Source: Candidatus Staskawiczbacteria bacterium (GTDB taxonomy: Bacteria > Patescibacteriota > Minisyncoccia > Minisyncoccales > Staskawiczbacteraceae). Taken from it: a stretch of 36,029 nt of DNA. The stretch is taken from assembly GCA_016196125.1 (NCBI GenBank), contig JACPYG010000017.1, positions 1 through 36,029 on the forward strand. Reading direction: 5' to 3'. Under the pieces are notes generated by a model, which was given only the letters and a program-made list of their open reading frames with translations, did not search any database and was not told where the DNA came from. Positions 24,331 to 32,597 of this stretch are shown here, piece by piece (position 1 is the stretch's first letter; the number at the start of each line of letters is the position of its first letter). The position numbers and the translations under genes are program-made.

Positions 24331-26739
24331 TTATTTCTTTAACATTTCTCCTATAATCTTGGCTATTCTTGCAGTAGCTTCAGAAATAGATGCCAACGAT
24401 TGATCGCTTATATTTTGGCTGGTAGTCGGCGCGACGATGCTAAAATAGTTGTCGCTTAAATCAAAAATTGTCGTTGCGTAGTTTGGATCATAAACAAAAA
24501 TTTTGTAATTGCTTGCCGGAGATATATTGGACGGTACAGTCCATGTATAAGATCCAGTGGTGGTAGAAATACTTGAAGCTACAGTTGTGGGAGTACCCCC
24601 TGGATTTATTAATAAAATATTTACCATAGATGAGCCAGATGACCCTACTGAACTCCATGTGATATTATATGTTTGTCCTTGTTTTAATGTCTCTCCTCCG
24701 TTTGGAGAAAGGACTGTGATAGACGGCTGGGTTGAAGAAACAATGCTAAAATAGTTATCTGAAGTATCCATCACGGCACTCTCATTATCATTTGCTTCTC
24801 TTATTTTGATTTTATACCCAATATATGGGTTTGCAAGAGATGCATTTGTAAAAGACAAAGAAGACGGAGTCCAATAATAATATCCCTGATTAGTAGAAAC
24901 TCCCGCAGAAATTAATTGCCAGTCTTGCACTATTCCCAAATCAGTATAAGCTGCTAATAAAATGTCTACTTGAGAGTATACATTTCCCGAAAAAGTCCAA
25001 GTAATATTTTGCTGTTTATTTCTATCCCATTGTTCTCCTCCGTTTGGAGAAAGGACTGTGATTTTAGGAACATTAGTGCCATCTGAAACAGTAAAATAAG
25101 CACTAAAACCACATACAGATCCTGGAGAATTCATATCACATACTTCAATTCTATATTTGCCCGAGGTAAATGTTTTACCATCCATTAAGAATCCTCCTGC
25201 GCTACCTGGAGTATATGTACCTGGCGGTAGATTTACATTGTACGATAAACCATATGTGTAAAAAGTATTACCAGCGCTATCCAAAACAAATATTTTAATT
25301 ATTCCGTTAGGTACAGTGTAATTAGCACTCCATGCATAATTCACCGCAGATGATCCAGCTTGATATATTTCAGTTCCATTTGGTTTGTCTACAGTGATGG
25401 ACGGCTGGGTTGTCGGCGCAACAATGCTGAAATAGTTGTCGCTTCTATCTATTATATTTGCAAGTAGACCAGACTGGATACTAATTTTATATGCACCTAC
25501 TGGCATTGTTAAAGGCACAGTATATAAAAAAGAACCACTGGAAGCTGGAATCTGACCCGAAGGATTAAGACTATGATCTTCACCAACTGCATTTTCGATG
25601 CCAATAGACACTGCACTTACTCCAGTAGATTGCCATGTAATATTGTATGTCTTACCTTGAATCCACATTTCTCCACCATTTGGAGAAAGAACTGTGATAG
25701 ACGGCTGGGTTGAAGAAGATATTATTGTAATAGGATATGCTGGAGTGGTTGCCACATTGATATTATTATCCACATTGACCTGGTAGGGACCAGCGACTGT
25801 TCCTGCTGGAACAATAAAGAATAGTGTCTTTCCGTCGTCGTCTGAAATATCATAAAAATGCGTAATTACTCCCGTTGAGGTATTTTTCAAAATTATATCA
25901 TTATTGGCCTGTGTATTGAAATTTAAACCACTTATAGTAAGAACAGCACCAACTGATGTTGATACAGTTACAGGGTTAGGGGTTATTGAAATTATAGACG
26001 GCTGGGTTGAATAAAGATTTACCGTAACGCTATTCGAAACTTCAATGGCTGGATCATAATAAGTACATGCTACGGTATAAGTAGCGTTGAAAGTTGGAAT
26101 TAAGGATAAAATTCCAGATGAATGAACAATGCCATTAACATTTTCATTATATGGGTCACTGCTAATAGTACAGCCTTTTGTATTTTCGATGGTGGAGTTC
26201 CAACCAATTACAACCGAAGATCCTGGAGTAACAGTTACTATTGGCCCTTCAGAATTATTCGCGGTTATATGTACAACTGGCAATACTGAATTTGTCTTGC
26301 ACCCATACAACGTATTTAATTTTTTCCTTGTTGATGGACCGACATAACCTGTTCCACGCTTTAAACCGTAGGGAGCCAAAATTTCAGAAGCATATTTTTC
26401 TTGAAATTCGCTAACTGCAGAGGCAATTCCTTCAGTAAAATTAGGTAAACCTATATCTATTCCGCTGTAAACGCCGTTTTTTTGTAAGGCTATTTTTAAA
26501 GCGTCTACTTCATCGCCCGCATCTCCAATTCTTAAATTAGTATCAAAAGTATGGCACCAAGCTAGAGTTGTAGTCTGTTGCGCTTTGAGCTCGGCTATTT
26601 GTTGCAACAATACTTGAATTTGCGCCTGCAACTGGGCAATCAATGCCGAGTTATCTGCGGTTTGGGCATTAACCGAACCGCCAGAAAACAAAATCGCTGT
26701 CGCTAAAACGGCTGTTATTAGAACTGATTTAATCTTCAT
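24331..26739 (-). CDS. Large secreted protein: peptidoglycan-binding-like domain, TIG and Ig-like repeats
   Basis: 802 aa. A signal peptide (residues 1-26, ending SVNAQ) is followed by a Gln/Ala/Leu coiled coil (about 30-55) and a PG_binding_1-like domain (about 60-147, ending GYVGPSTRKKLNTLYGC). One Ig-like unit (about 155-245) and an IPT/TIG unit (PSIISITPNPVTVSTSVGA) follow. Four units then begin ITVLSPNGGE or a variant (ITVDKPNGTE) and carry YNITW, resembling the Kre9/KNH-like Ig family. The C-terminus is a short helix (SLASISEATARIAKIIGEML). Likely a cell-surface adhesin or scaffold. Its promoter contains a G7 tract, and an IS lies just upstream. Confidence 0.85.
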   Translation of the reverse strand: MKIKSVLITAVLATAILFSGGSVNAQTADNSALIAQLQAQIQVLLQQIAELKAQQTTTLAWCHTFDTNLRIGDAGDEVDALKIALQKNGVYSGIDIGLPNFTEGIASAVSEFQEKYASEILAPYGLKRGTGYVGPSTRKKLNTLYGCKTNSVLPVVHITANNSEGPIVTVTPGSSVVIGWNSTIENTKGCTISSDPYNENVNGIVHSSGILSLIPTFNATYTVACTYYDPAIEVSNSVTVNLYSTQPSIISITPNPVTVSTSVGAVLTISGLNFNTQANNDIILKNTSTGVITHFYDISDDDGKTLFFIVPAGTVAGPYQVNVDNNINVATTPAYPITIISSSTQPSITVLSPNGGEMWIQGKTYNITWQSTGVSAVSIGIENAVGEDHSLNPSGQIPASSGSFLYTVPLTMPVGAYKISIQSGLLANIIDRSDNYFSIVAPTTQPSITVDKPNGTEIYQAGSSAVNYAWSANYTVPNGIIKIFVLDSAGNTFYTYGLSYNVNLPPGTYTPGSAGGFLMDGKTFTSGKYRIEVCDMNSPGSVCGFSAYFTVSDGTNVPKITVLSPNGGEQWDRNKQQNITWTFSGNVYSQVDILLAAYTDLGIVQDWQLISAGVSTNQGYYYWTPSSLSFTNASLANPYIGYKIKIREANDNESAVMDTSDNYFSIVSSTQPSITVLSPNGGETLKQGQTYNITWSSVGSSGSSMVNILLINPGGTPTTVASSISTTTGSYTWTVPSNISPASNYKIFVYDPNYATTIFDLSDNYFSIVAPTTSQNISDQSLASISEATARIAKIIGEMLKK

Positions 26740-26784
26740 GTTTATGTTTTTCCACTAATTGTGGATTAATAATATTGTTTTTTA

Positions 26785-26812
26785 ATAATACCACCCCCCC
26801 GCTCTGTGTCAA
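26785..26812 (-). promoter_or_regulatory. Promoter of the secreted protein gene with a G7 tract in the spacer
   Basis: On the minus strand TTGACA (26807-26812), a 16-nt spacer and TATTAT (26785-26790). The spacer contains seven consecutive G residues (complement of C7 at 26794-26800). Length change in this run would alter the -35/-10 distance. Confidence 0.65.
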
Positions 26813-26832
26813 GGGGAAGTATTGTATAATAC

Positions 26833-28240
26833 AAAAGGACCCTGAAATGAAAACCTGTTTCTAACGCAAAAGGACCCTCAAATTAACGACTGCAAGAAAC
26901 CGTAAACTGCCATTGAAAACCAGGGAAAAGCCCGACAGAATTGAGGCATGATAATCAACATGCAAGACGATCAAATCGTCACCATAAAACAACTCGAAGC
27001 ATTTTCGAAATTGACTAGCGATGGCGTAAAGTTTGCTGCCGAAAACAAGGCAGAACGTAATCAATGGATTGAAAATGTGTTGCAAAAGTTCAGGTATTTC
27101 TCTTGCAGGAAAAAAGATAAAATCATCATTAAAAAATATCTTGCTCGAATGACCGGCCTTTCCAAAACAAGAATCAAAAGGCTAATTGGCAGAAAAAGGA
27201 AATTTGGCAGGATTAGCCCGTACCAAATTCATCGCCACCGGTTTGAAAGAAAATATGGGCCGGAAGACATTGCTTTGCTGCTCAAAACTGACAACCTCCA
27301 TCAAAGAATGTCCGGTCCCGCCATCAAAGAAATATTGGAAAGAGAATACAACATTTTTGGAAAATCAGAATACAAGAATATTAGTAATATTTCTTCGCCC
27401 CACATCTACAACTTGCGAAAAACGAGGCAGTATATTTCTCATAGCTTGACGGTTAAGAAAACTAACCCCATTAAGGTTGCCATCGGTAAAAGAACGAAGC
27501 CCCAAAACAATGGTTTGCCAGGATTTTTAAGAGTGGATACGGTTCACCAGGGCGATATGGAGAAGGAAAAAGGAGTCTATCACATTAACATCGTTGATGA
27601 AGTAACCCAGTGGGAAATTGTCGGATGCGTGGAAAGAATTTCAGAAGAGTACTTGTTGCCGTTGCTTGAAGATTTGCTGGCTCAATTTCCGTTTGTGATT
27701 ATGAATTTCCATTCCGATAACGGATCGGAATATATCAATAAAGTGGTGGCTGAATTGTTAAACAAGCTGCTGATTTCACAGACCAAATCCAGGCCTCGGC
27801 ACTCAAACGACAACGGACTGGTGGAAGGAAAAAACAATTTTGTCATCCGAAAGCACATCGGCTACCGGTTCATCGACAAAGGATATGCCAAGAGTTTCAA
27901 TATCTTTTACAGGGAATGTTTTAATCTGTATTTGAACTTTCATCGGCCTTGCGGATACCCGACCGTCACGATTGATAAACGAAGGAAACAGAAAAAGAAA
28001 TATGATATTTACCAGATGCCGTACGCACGGCTGAGAGCGTTGCCAAACGCCAAACAATATTTAAAGAAAGGGATGACATTTAAAAATTTAGACAAGGTCG
28101 CTTTTGCACAATCCGACAACGAATTCGCCGAAATTCTGCAAAAGAAAAAAGAAGTATTATTCAACAGTTTTAAAAACAAAAAGCTTCAATTCCCAACCGT
28201 CTTTTCCAACAAGACGATGGCCGAGATTTCGGGGTCCTTT
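26833..28240 (+). mobile_element. Complete IS element, about 1.4 kb
   Basis: The left end AAAAGGACCCTGAAAT (26833-26848) matches the right end in inverted orientation (ATTTCGGGGTCCTTT, 28226-28240), differing at one position in the shared 15 bp. A second copy of the left repeat (AAAAGGACCCTCAAAT) lies inside at 26868-26883, 35 nt further in. The right end lies within the last codons of the transposase. No target duplication is evident. The left end sits 20 nt from the -35 of the divergent surface-protein promoter. Confidence 0.8.
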
Positions 28241-28249
28241 ATTGATTAG
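26948..28249 (+). CDS. DDE (rve/integrase-core) transposase
   Basis: 433 aa. An N-terminal DNA-binding region has HTH-like KYLARMTGLSKTRIKRLIG. The integrase core follows with the first Asp in FLRVDTVHQGD, the second in NFHSDNGSEYIN and the Glu in NGLVEGKNNFVI, so the DDE triad is intact. The C-terminus is basic. The frame is uninterrupted, so the element may be active. The start could be ATG 26948 or the ATG four codons later; GAGG just upstream does not decide. It resembles ISNCY/IS481-like groups; exact family not assigned. Confidence 0.9.
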   Translation: MIINMQDDQIVTIKQLEAFSKLTSDGVKFAAENKAERNQWIENVLQKFRYFSCRKKDKIIIKKYLARMTGLSKTRIKRLIGRKRKFGRISPYQIHRHRFERKYGPEDIALLLKTDNLHQRMSGPAIKEILEREYNIFGKSEYKNISNISSPHIYNLRKTRQYISHSLTVKKTNPIKVAIGKRTKPQNNGLPGFLRVDTVHQGDMEKEKGVYHINIVDEVTQWEIVGCVERISEEYLLPLLEDLLAQFPFVIMNFHSDNGSEYINKVVAELLNKLLISQTKSRPRHSNDNGLVEGKNNFVIRKHIGYRFIDKGYAKSFNIFYRECFNLYLNFHRPCGYPTVTIDKRRKQKKKYDIYQMPYARLRALPNAKQYLKKGMTFKNLDKVAFAQSDNEFAEILQKKKEVLFNSFKNKKLQFPTVFSNKTMAEISGSFID

Positions 28250-28351
28250 AAAATACTGTTTTTTACTTAAAATATTTTAATAAACCTCAATTGGCTGAGT
28301 ATTTATAATATTCTCTTTTTCGCCCAACCTCGTCGCTCGCAAGCTCGCTCC

Positions 28352-28406
28352 TTCAAAACCCTCGGTTTTGAATAATTTCCTACACGGGGAAATACCCAAT
28401 TTCCCC
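28352..28406. repeat. Two hairpins between IS and polX
   Basis: TTCAAAACC-CTC-GGTTTTGAA (28352-28372, 9-bp stem) and GGGGAAAT-ACCCA-ATTTCCCC (28386-28406, 8-bp stem). Before them GCTCGC occurs twice. The whole gap 28250-28435 carries no gene and consists largely of such repeats. Confidence 0.75.
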
Positions 28407-28418
28407 GACCCCCTTTGT

Positions 28419-28508
28419 AAGAGGCTGGGCAGAGCCTACTCAAAATACTTTAGCAATTCTTTAATCGCTAAAGTATTTATTATATCCGTAGGCTCTGCCC
28501 AGCCTCTT
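28419..28508. repeat. Nested inverted repeat spanning the polX 3' end
   Basis: The outer arms are 21 bp and perfect: 28419-28439 (AAGAGGCTGGGCAGAGCC…) against 28488-28508. Inside, AATACTTTAGC (28444-28454) pairs with GCTAAAGTATT (28467-28477), 11 bp. The right outer arm encodes conserved PolX residues (RGWAEPT); the left arm contains the stop codon. Confidence 0.9.
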
Positions 28509-30205
28509 CGCGCCTGACCTACTCCATATTCCATAAGATTTAATTGGTCTTTGTTGTGTGAATCAGTATTTATTATCATTTTTACGCCTTCAGCTTTGGC
28601 GCGCCTGATATAAAAATCGCGCAAATCCAAACGCGAAGAAGAATTAATTTCTAAAATAGTTCCTGTTTCTTTTGCGATTTTAAGTATTTTATCAAAATCA
28701 ATTTTGTATTCATCTCTTTGATTGACAATTCTCCCGGTTGGGTGAGCCAGAATATCCACATTATGATTTTTCATTGCTTTTTCAATACGAGCCGTCATTT
28801 CTTTTTTTTCCATTTTTAAACTTGAATGAACCCCGGCAATTACGTAGTCCAACTGGGCTAAAACTTCATCTTTTATGTCAATTGAACCATTATTTAAAAT
28901 ATTTGATTCACAGCCATGTAAAACTCTAAATTTTAAACCCTGATTTTTGAATTTTTCATTCAGCTTTTCTATTTCTTTTTTTTGGTCCAATAACTGTTTT
29001 TCATTTAAGCCATTTTCAATTCTTAGAAATTTTGTGTGGTCTGATATGCCAATATATTCATAGCCCAAATTCATGGCTGATTTCGCCATGACTTCTATGG
29101 AATTTTCGCCGCCATCCCAGTTTGAATGGCAATGCAAATCTCCTCTAATATCTTTTAATTCAATTATTTTTGGCAACCCTGGAAGATTGCCCTGAGCTTG
29201 TTGAAGGGCGGCTTGAATTTCACCCTCATTCTCCCTTAGTTCCGGCTCTATATATGGAAGCCCGATTGATTTGTAAACTTCCTCCTCTGTAGAACCGGCA
29301 ATCGCCTTAGAGCCGCGAAATACTCCATACTCGCTGAGCTTTAAACCTTTATCAATGGCAATCTTTCTGGTAATAATATTATGTTCTTTTGAACCGGTAA
29401 AATACTGAAGAGCAGCGCCATAACTTTTTTCCGGAACCACTCTCAAATCCATATCAAAACCGTCTGTCATATGAACCGAAGCTTTTGTGCCGCCCTTGCC
29501 CCAAATTTTTTCAACTCCGGGCAAAGAAACAAAAAAATCTGCGACAGCGCCCGCCGAAGCCTTGGCGAAGGCGGGCCCTCGGGACTCATCTATGGCAACA
29601 AGTATATCTACATCTCCAATTGTTTCTTTTTTTCTCCTAAGAGAACCGGCTAAACTAATTTTTTTTACTTCTTTTAAATTTTTTAATTTTTCAAAAACCT
29701 CTTTTACCGCGGGCATTATGTCTCCCAATAAAAATCTGCCCTTGCTCTTTTTTAAAAACTCTATCCCCTGTAAAATATTATCTTCTGTTTTTTGGCCAAA
29801 GCCGGACAATGGAGCTATTTGGTGTTTTTTTACCGCTTTTTCCAAATCTTTCAAATTTTTAATGCCCAATTTTTGATAAAGGATTTTTACTTTTCTCGGG
29901 CCTAAGCCCTCTATTTTTACCAGCTCATCTATATTTAAAGGCAGCTTCTTTTTTAACTGTTCATAAATCGTTATTTTTCCTGATTTTAAATATTCCTCAA
30001 TATGGTCTGAAATATTCTTGCCGACTCCCGATATTTCCATTAATGCTTTAAGCCCGCCTTTATTATAGATTTCTCCGACATCTTTTTCCAACGCTTCTAA
30101 AGAATTGGCGGCTTTTTCATATGCGTAAGGCTTAAATGCCACTCCGTCAATTTCTAAATATTTTGCTATATCATAAAATATTTTTGCTATTTTTAGGTTT
30201 TTCAT
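28436..30205 (-). CDS. polX: DNA polymerase X family protein with PHP domain
   Basis: 589 aa, normal for bacterial PolX. An N-terminal helix-hairpin-helix 8-kDa-like domain (ISGVGKNISDHI, IEGLGPRKVKIL) is followed by the nucleotidyltransferase palm (SLAGSLRRKKETIGDVDILV). The C-terminal PHP phosphoesterase has DLHCHSNWDGG, GISDHTK, HGCESNI, DILAHPTGR and INTDSHN metal ligands. Such enzymes fill gaps and have 3'-5' exonuclease activity in base-excision repair. Two insertion-like stretches, GPAFAKASAGA and LQQAQGNLPG, come from in-frame repeats. The stop codon lies in a 21-bp inverted repeat. The start overlaps the MFS gene by 4 nt. Confidence 0.94.
   Translation of the reverse strand: MKNLKIAKIFYDIAKYLEIDGVAFKPYAYEKAANSLEALEKDVGEIYNKGGLKALMEISGVGKNISDHIEEYLKSGKITIYEQLKKKLPLNIDELVKIEGLGPRKVKILYQKLGIKNLKDLEKAVKKHQIAPLSGFGQKTEDNILQGIEFLKKSKGRFLLGDIMPAVKEVFEKLKNLKEVKKISLAGSLRRKKETIGDVDILVAIDESRGPAFAKASAGAVADFFVSLPGVEKIWGKGGTKASVHMTDGFDMDLRVVPEKSYGAALQYFTGSKEHNIITRKIAIDKGLKLSEYGVFRGSKAIAGSTEEEVYKSIGLPYIEPELRENEGEIQAALQQAQGNLPGLPKIIELKDIRGDLHCHSNWDGGENSIEVMAKSAMNLGYEYIGISDHTKFLRIENGLNEKQLLDQKKEIEKLNEKFKNQGLKFRVLHGCESNILNNGSIDIKDEVLAQLDYVIAGVHSSLKMEKKEMTARIEKAMKNHNVDILAHPTGRIVNQRDEYKIDFDKILKIAKETGTILEINSSSRLDLRDFYIRRAKAEGVKMIINTDSHNKDQLNLMEYGVGQARRGWAEPTDIINTLAIKELLKYFE
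29189..29209. repeat. In-frame mini-repeat in polX (site 1)
   Basis: GCCCTGAGCTTGTTGAAGGG plus C, with GCCCT/AGGGC ends, encoding LQQAQG. It differs by one base from the apex of the terminator at 24284-24302. Confidence 0.75.
29549..29576. repeat. In-frame palindromic repeat in polX (site 2)
   Basis: GCCCGCC (29549-29555) and GGCGGGC (29570-29576) flank a GAAGCCTTGGCGAA core. It encodes PAFAKASAGA between two strands of the polymerase palm. Confidence 0.8.
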
Positions 30206-30843
30206 GGCTCAACAACTGATTTTATCGGGGGAACAAAACCATCCTTATCTCTCACGAAAACATTATTTCTAATAAACAAAAGCAGAATTGCAGACAATAA
30301 GTTAAACATGCTTACGAAAATAAAAAGCGTATTGAAACCAAAAATACCAGCCATAATTCCGCCTACGCCACCGGCTATGCCGGCTCCCATGCCGATAGAT
30401 GTAGTTGCCATGCCCCATTCAAAAGCTTCTCTCCCCTTATCAATATGGCGCGTAAAAATCGCCAGCCAAGAAGGCAATGCCATAGCCATTCCAATAGCGT
30501 GAATAACTTGAAAAAAATAAATATGCCATGGCATAGAAGAAACAAGATAGCCAATAGGAACCAAAGCAGTTATAAATGTTCCAATTACCATAAACCAAAA
30601 ATCATCTTTTTCTCCGTGTTTTTTATCAAGAAAGCGGCCGATTGGTATTTCTAAAAAAGATTTTGTTATCCAGTAAAATAAGGCCGCAAATCCGGCAACC
30701 TTAGCCGCATCTGAAACATTTTGCATAACAATATTTTCTAAAATAAATATTGCAAACACCGGAGCCAAAAGACCCCAGCCCAGATTTAGAAAGAAATCGC
30801 TTATTATTAAAACTTTTACAATTTTATTGATTATTTTAGGCAT
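30202..30843 (-). CDS. Half-length major facilitator superfamily-like membrane protein
   Basis: 213 aa with six predicted transmembrane segments, about half an MFS transporter. The loop between helices 2 and 3 has the MFS-type signature in IPIGRFLDKKHGEKDD, and the later helices are Gly-rich (TSIGMGAGIAGGVGGIMAG). It ends cleanly with FVPPIKSVVEP, not in mid-helix, and overlaps polX by 4 nt, so it looks like a stable short form and not a frame-shifted remnant. It may dimerise (inference). Substrate unknown. Confidence 0.8.
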   Translation of the reverse strand: MPKIINKIVKVLIISDFFLNLGWGLLAPVFAIFILENIVMQNVSDAAKVAGFAALFYWITKSFLEIPIGRFLDKKHGEKDDFWFMVIGTFITALVPIGYLVSSMPWHIYFFQVIHAIGMAMALPSWLAIFTRHIDKGREAFEWGMATTSIGMGAGIAGGVGGIMAGIFGFNTLFIFVSMFNLLSAILLLFIRNNVFVRDKDGFVPPIKSVVEP

Positions 30844-30854
30844 ATATTGGCATT

Positions 30855-30876
30855 AATGTTATTATATATTAACATT
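30855..30876 (-). promoter_or_regulatory. Promoter/operator of the MFS-polX pair
   Basis: AATGTTA (30855-30861) and TAACATT (30870-30876) form a 7-bp inverted repeat that encloses a minus-strand TATAAT (30861-30866), 18 nt before the start codon. The -35 is weak. Symmetry around the -10 suggests an operator. Confidence 0.45.
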
Positions 30877-30884
30877 GTATTTAA

Positions 30885-30915
30885 TAAAAAACAGCCCCGA
30901 TATGATAAAGCTGTT
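30885..30915 (-). terminator. Terminator after the HD hydrolase gene
   Basis: AACAGC (30890-30895) and GCTGTT (30910-30915) form a 6-bp stem with a 14-nt loop. On the minus strand the stem runs into five further T-rich bases. It lies just past the HD gene stop at 30924. Confidence 0.6.
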
Positions 30916-30923
30916 CTTAGAAA

Positions 30924-31565
30924 TTAATATTTAGGCTTATTTTTTTTGTAAAATTTCTTATCCATCTTTTCAATAAAATCGAGTAATACGGGGTCATCAA
31001 AAAATTCTCTGGCCCATTCCCACCAGGAACCCTGAGGGAGTTTTTTGTTTTTTTCCCAATACTCCATGGACTGCAAAAAGCTTTCTATCCTGTCTGTTTG
31101 CTTAAAAAATCTTCCTTCTTTGCTTGAGCCATTTTCATAATCCATCCAAAGATTCATAACTTCGTTTTTCAGCTTAGGAGATAAATCTTTGATTAGTTTT
31201 TCCAAGCCTTCTTTTTCTTTTTTATATTTTTTTTCGGATAATTTTTTCTTTTTTCCCTCTGAAAATCTAGGCCATGTTCTTACCAATTTCTGCATTTGTT
31301 TTTTATCCTTGGTAAGAATTGAGTCGTAGGGAGTTGTGTCTCCGGCATATACTTCGCACAAATCATGAATTAAAGCCATTTTAATAATTTTTTCTATGTT
31401 AAAATTATTTCTTTTCTTTTCTCCTAAAAACCATGCCATTATAGTGACGCGGAACGTATGCTCTGCAATGCTTTCTGGATTTTTTATATTCCTAATAACC
31501 CAGCCCCTTCTTGGCATTTTTTTCAACTTTCCCGCTTTAATAAAAAAATTAAGAAGGTTTTCCAT
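30924..31565 (-). CDS. HD domain hydrolase (YfbR/HDDC2-like nucleotidase)
   Basis: 213 aa. Metal ligands of the HD fold: His36 (ESIAEHTFRV), His67-Asp68 (ALIHDLCEVYAGD) and a later Asp in FKQTDRIESFL. The spacing and the EVYAGDTTPYD segment resemble the HDDC2/YfbR group, which includes 5'-deoxynucleotidases. A role in nucleotide pool control is an inference. The gene follows the GreA-type gene by 5 nt in the same direction. Confidence 0.85.
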   Translation of the reverse strand: MENLLNFFIKAGKLKKMPRRGWVIRNIKNPESIAEHTFRVTIMAWFLGEKKRNNFNIEKIIKMALIHDLCEVYAGDTTPYDSILTKDKKQMQKLVRTWPRFSEGKKKKLSEKKYKKEKEGLEKLIKDLSPKLKNEVMNLWMDYENGSSKEGRFFKQTDRIESFLQSMEYWEKNKKLPQGSWWEWAREFFDDPVLLDFIEKMDKKFYKKNKPKY

Positions 31566-31570
31566 TTACC

Positions 31571-32053
31571 TTAAGACGATAAATACTTTATTCTTTTAAT
31601 TTTATATGTTGTTTTAATGGGGAAAAAAACAACAATTTCTTCTCCGACTTTATGACCCATAAGCGCTTTTCCAACAGGGGATTCATTGCTTATTTTTCCC
31701 AAAGAGGGATTGGCCTCAAGCGTTCCGGTAATTACAAATTCATCTTTTTTTCCGTCTATGCTTACCAAAACCCTGGCTCCCAATTCAATTACATTTTTAT
31801 TTTGTTTTGAGGGATTTTTTATTAATTCGCAGTTGTTTAAAATATTTTCCAATTCCATAATCCTTGACCTCAAAAAACTCATATCCTCTTGAAAACTAAG
31901 AAACTCCGGATTCAAATCTTCAGATTCAAGAACCTTTGGAGCCTCTTCTCCCATTGTTTTGCTTCGCTCAAAGGCAACCAAGCTTTCATGTTCTTGCTCT
32001 AATTCTTTTAATTTCTTTTTTGTTAGATAAAATTTTTTACCTTCCATCTCCAT
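31571..32053 (-). CDS. greA: Transcript cleavage/elongation factor, GreA/GreB family
   Basis: 160 aa from the ATG at 32051-32053 (MEMEGKKFYLTKKKLKELEQ), a typical Gre N-terminus; a longer frame to 32113 adds residues unlike the family. The first half is a coiled coil (about 8-75) with acidic residues toward the tip (SEDLNPEF). The second is the FKBP-like domain (GTLEANPSLGKISNESPVGK, then ALMGHKVGEEI). Gre factors insert into the RNA polymerase secondary channel to trigger cleavage of backtracked RNA. GreA or GreB identity is not decided; another Gre-like role cannot be excluded. Confidence 0.85.
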   Translation of the reverse strand: MEMEGKKFYLTKKKLKELEQEHESLVAFERSKTMGEEAPKVLESEDLNPEFLSFQEDMSFLRSRIMELENILNNCELIKNPSKQNKNVIELGARVLVSIDGKKDEFVITGTLEANPSLGKISNESPVGKALMGHKVGEEIVVFFPIKTTYKIKRIKYLSS

Positions 32054-32197
32054 AGAGTAATTTAACCTGCATCTGTTTAGTACTATGCTATTCCTTAAAA
32101 TATGAATTGTCAATCTATAAAAAACCGCTATTCTATCGGCCTGTTATCATCTTATTCTTTATTTATTTTCAATAATTTTTAATAAAAAATTATAAGA

Positions 32198-32464
32198 TTA
32201 TATTTTATATGCGTTATATCCTTCTCTCACCTTTTCGCTTACTTTTAGCCCTACAGAATCTCCTTTTTTTGCAATCTTTACCTTATTATGGTCAACTTCC
32301 ATTGAGTCAATGCTTTGATTAAAATCCGTATCTTCTCCGCCAGTGATTCTAATAGTGTCTCCTTCATTTAAAGTCCCCAAAAGATCTATGACAGCTACAT
32401 TAATATTTGAAAAATAATGAGTAATTTTACCTATTAATTTACCCTCTTCTTTGTTTTTTGGCAT
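32198..32464 (-). CDS. Small EF-Tu domain-2-like beta-barrel protein
   Basis: 88 aa. LIGKITHYFSNINVAVIDLL, then GTLNEGDTIRITG and KKGDSVGLKVSEKVREGYNA fit the translation-factor domain-2 barrel found as stand-alone 'elongation factor-like' proteins and at the C-terminus of some U32 peptidases. No GTPase domain is present. The function is unknown. A long hairpin lies in its upstream leader. Confidence 0.75.
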   Translation of the reverse strand: MPKNKEEGKLIGKITHYFSNINVAVIDLLGTLNEGDTIRITGGEDTDFNQSIDSMEVDHNKVKIAKKGDSVGLKVSEKVREGYNAYKI

Positions 32465-32502
32465 ATTATATTTATTTTGTTGTATTATGACACCGACCTT
32501 TA

Positions 32503-32570
32503 CCCAGTTAAATAATTTCGATTTTCAAAAATTGAAATTAAAATTCTTTGGATTTTATTTAACCTGGGTT
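32503..32570 (-). promoter_or_regulatory. Structured leader of the EF-Tu-domain-2-like gene
   Basis: ACCCAGTTAAATAA (32503-32516) pairs with TTATTTAACCTGGGT (32556-32570) with one bulged base. AATTTC/GAAATT (32515-32520, 32535-32540) continues inside with a nearly unbroken AT stem. It lies about 40 nt before the start codon and could be a regulatory or transcript-stabilising hairpin. Confidence 0.5.
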
Positions 32571-32597
32571 TATTGTTATTTTAACAAAAAATAGACC

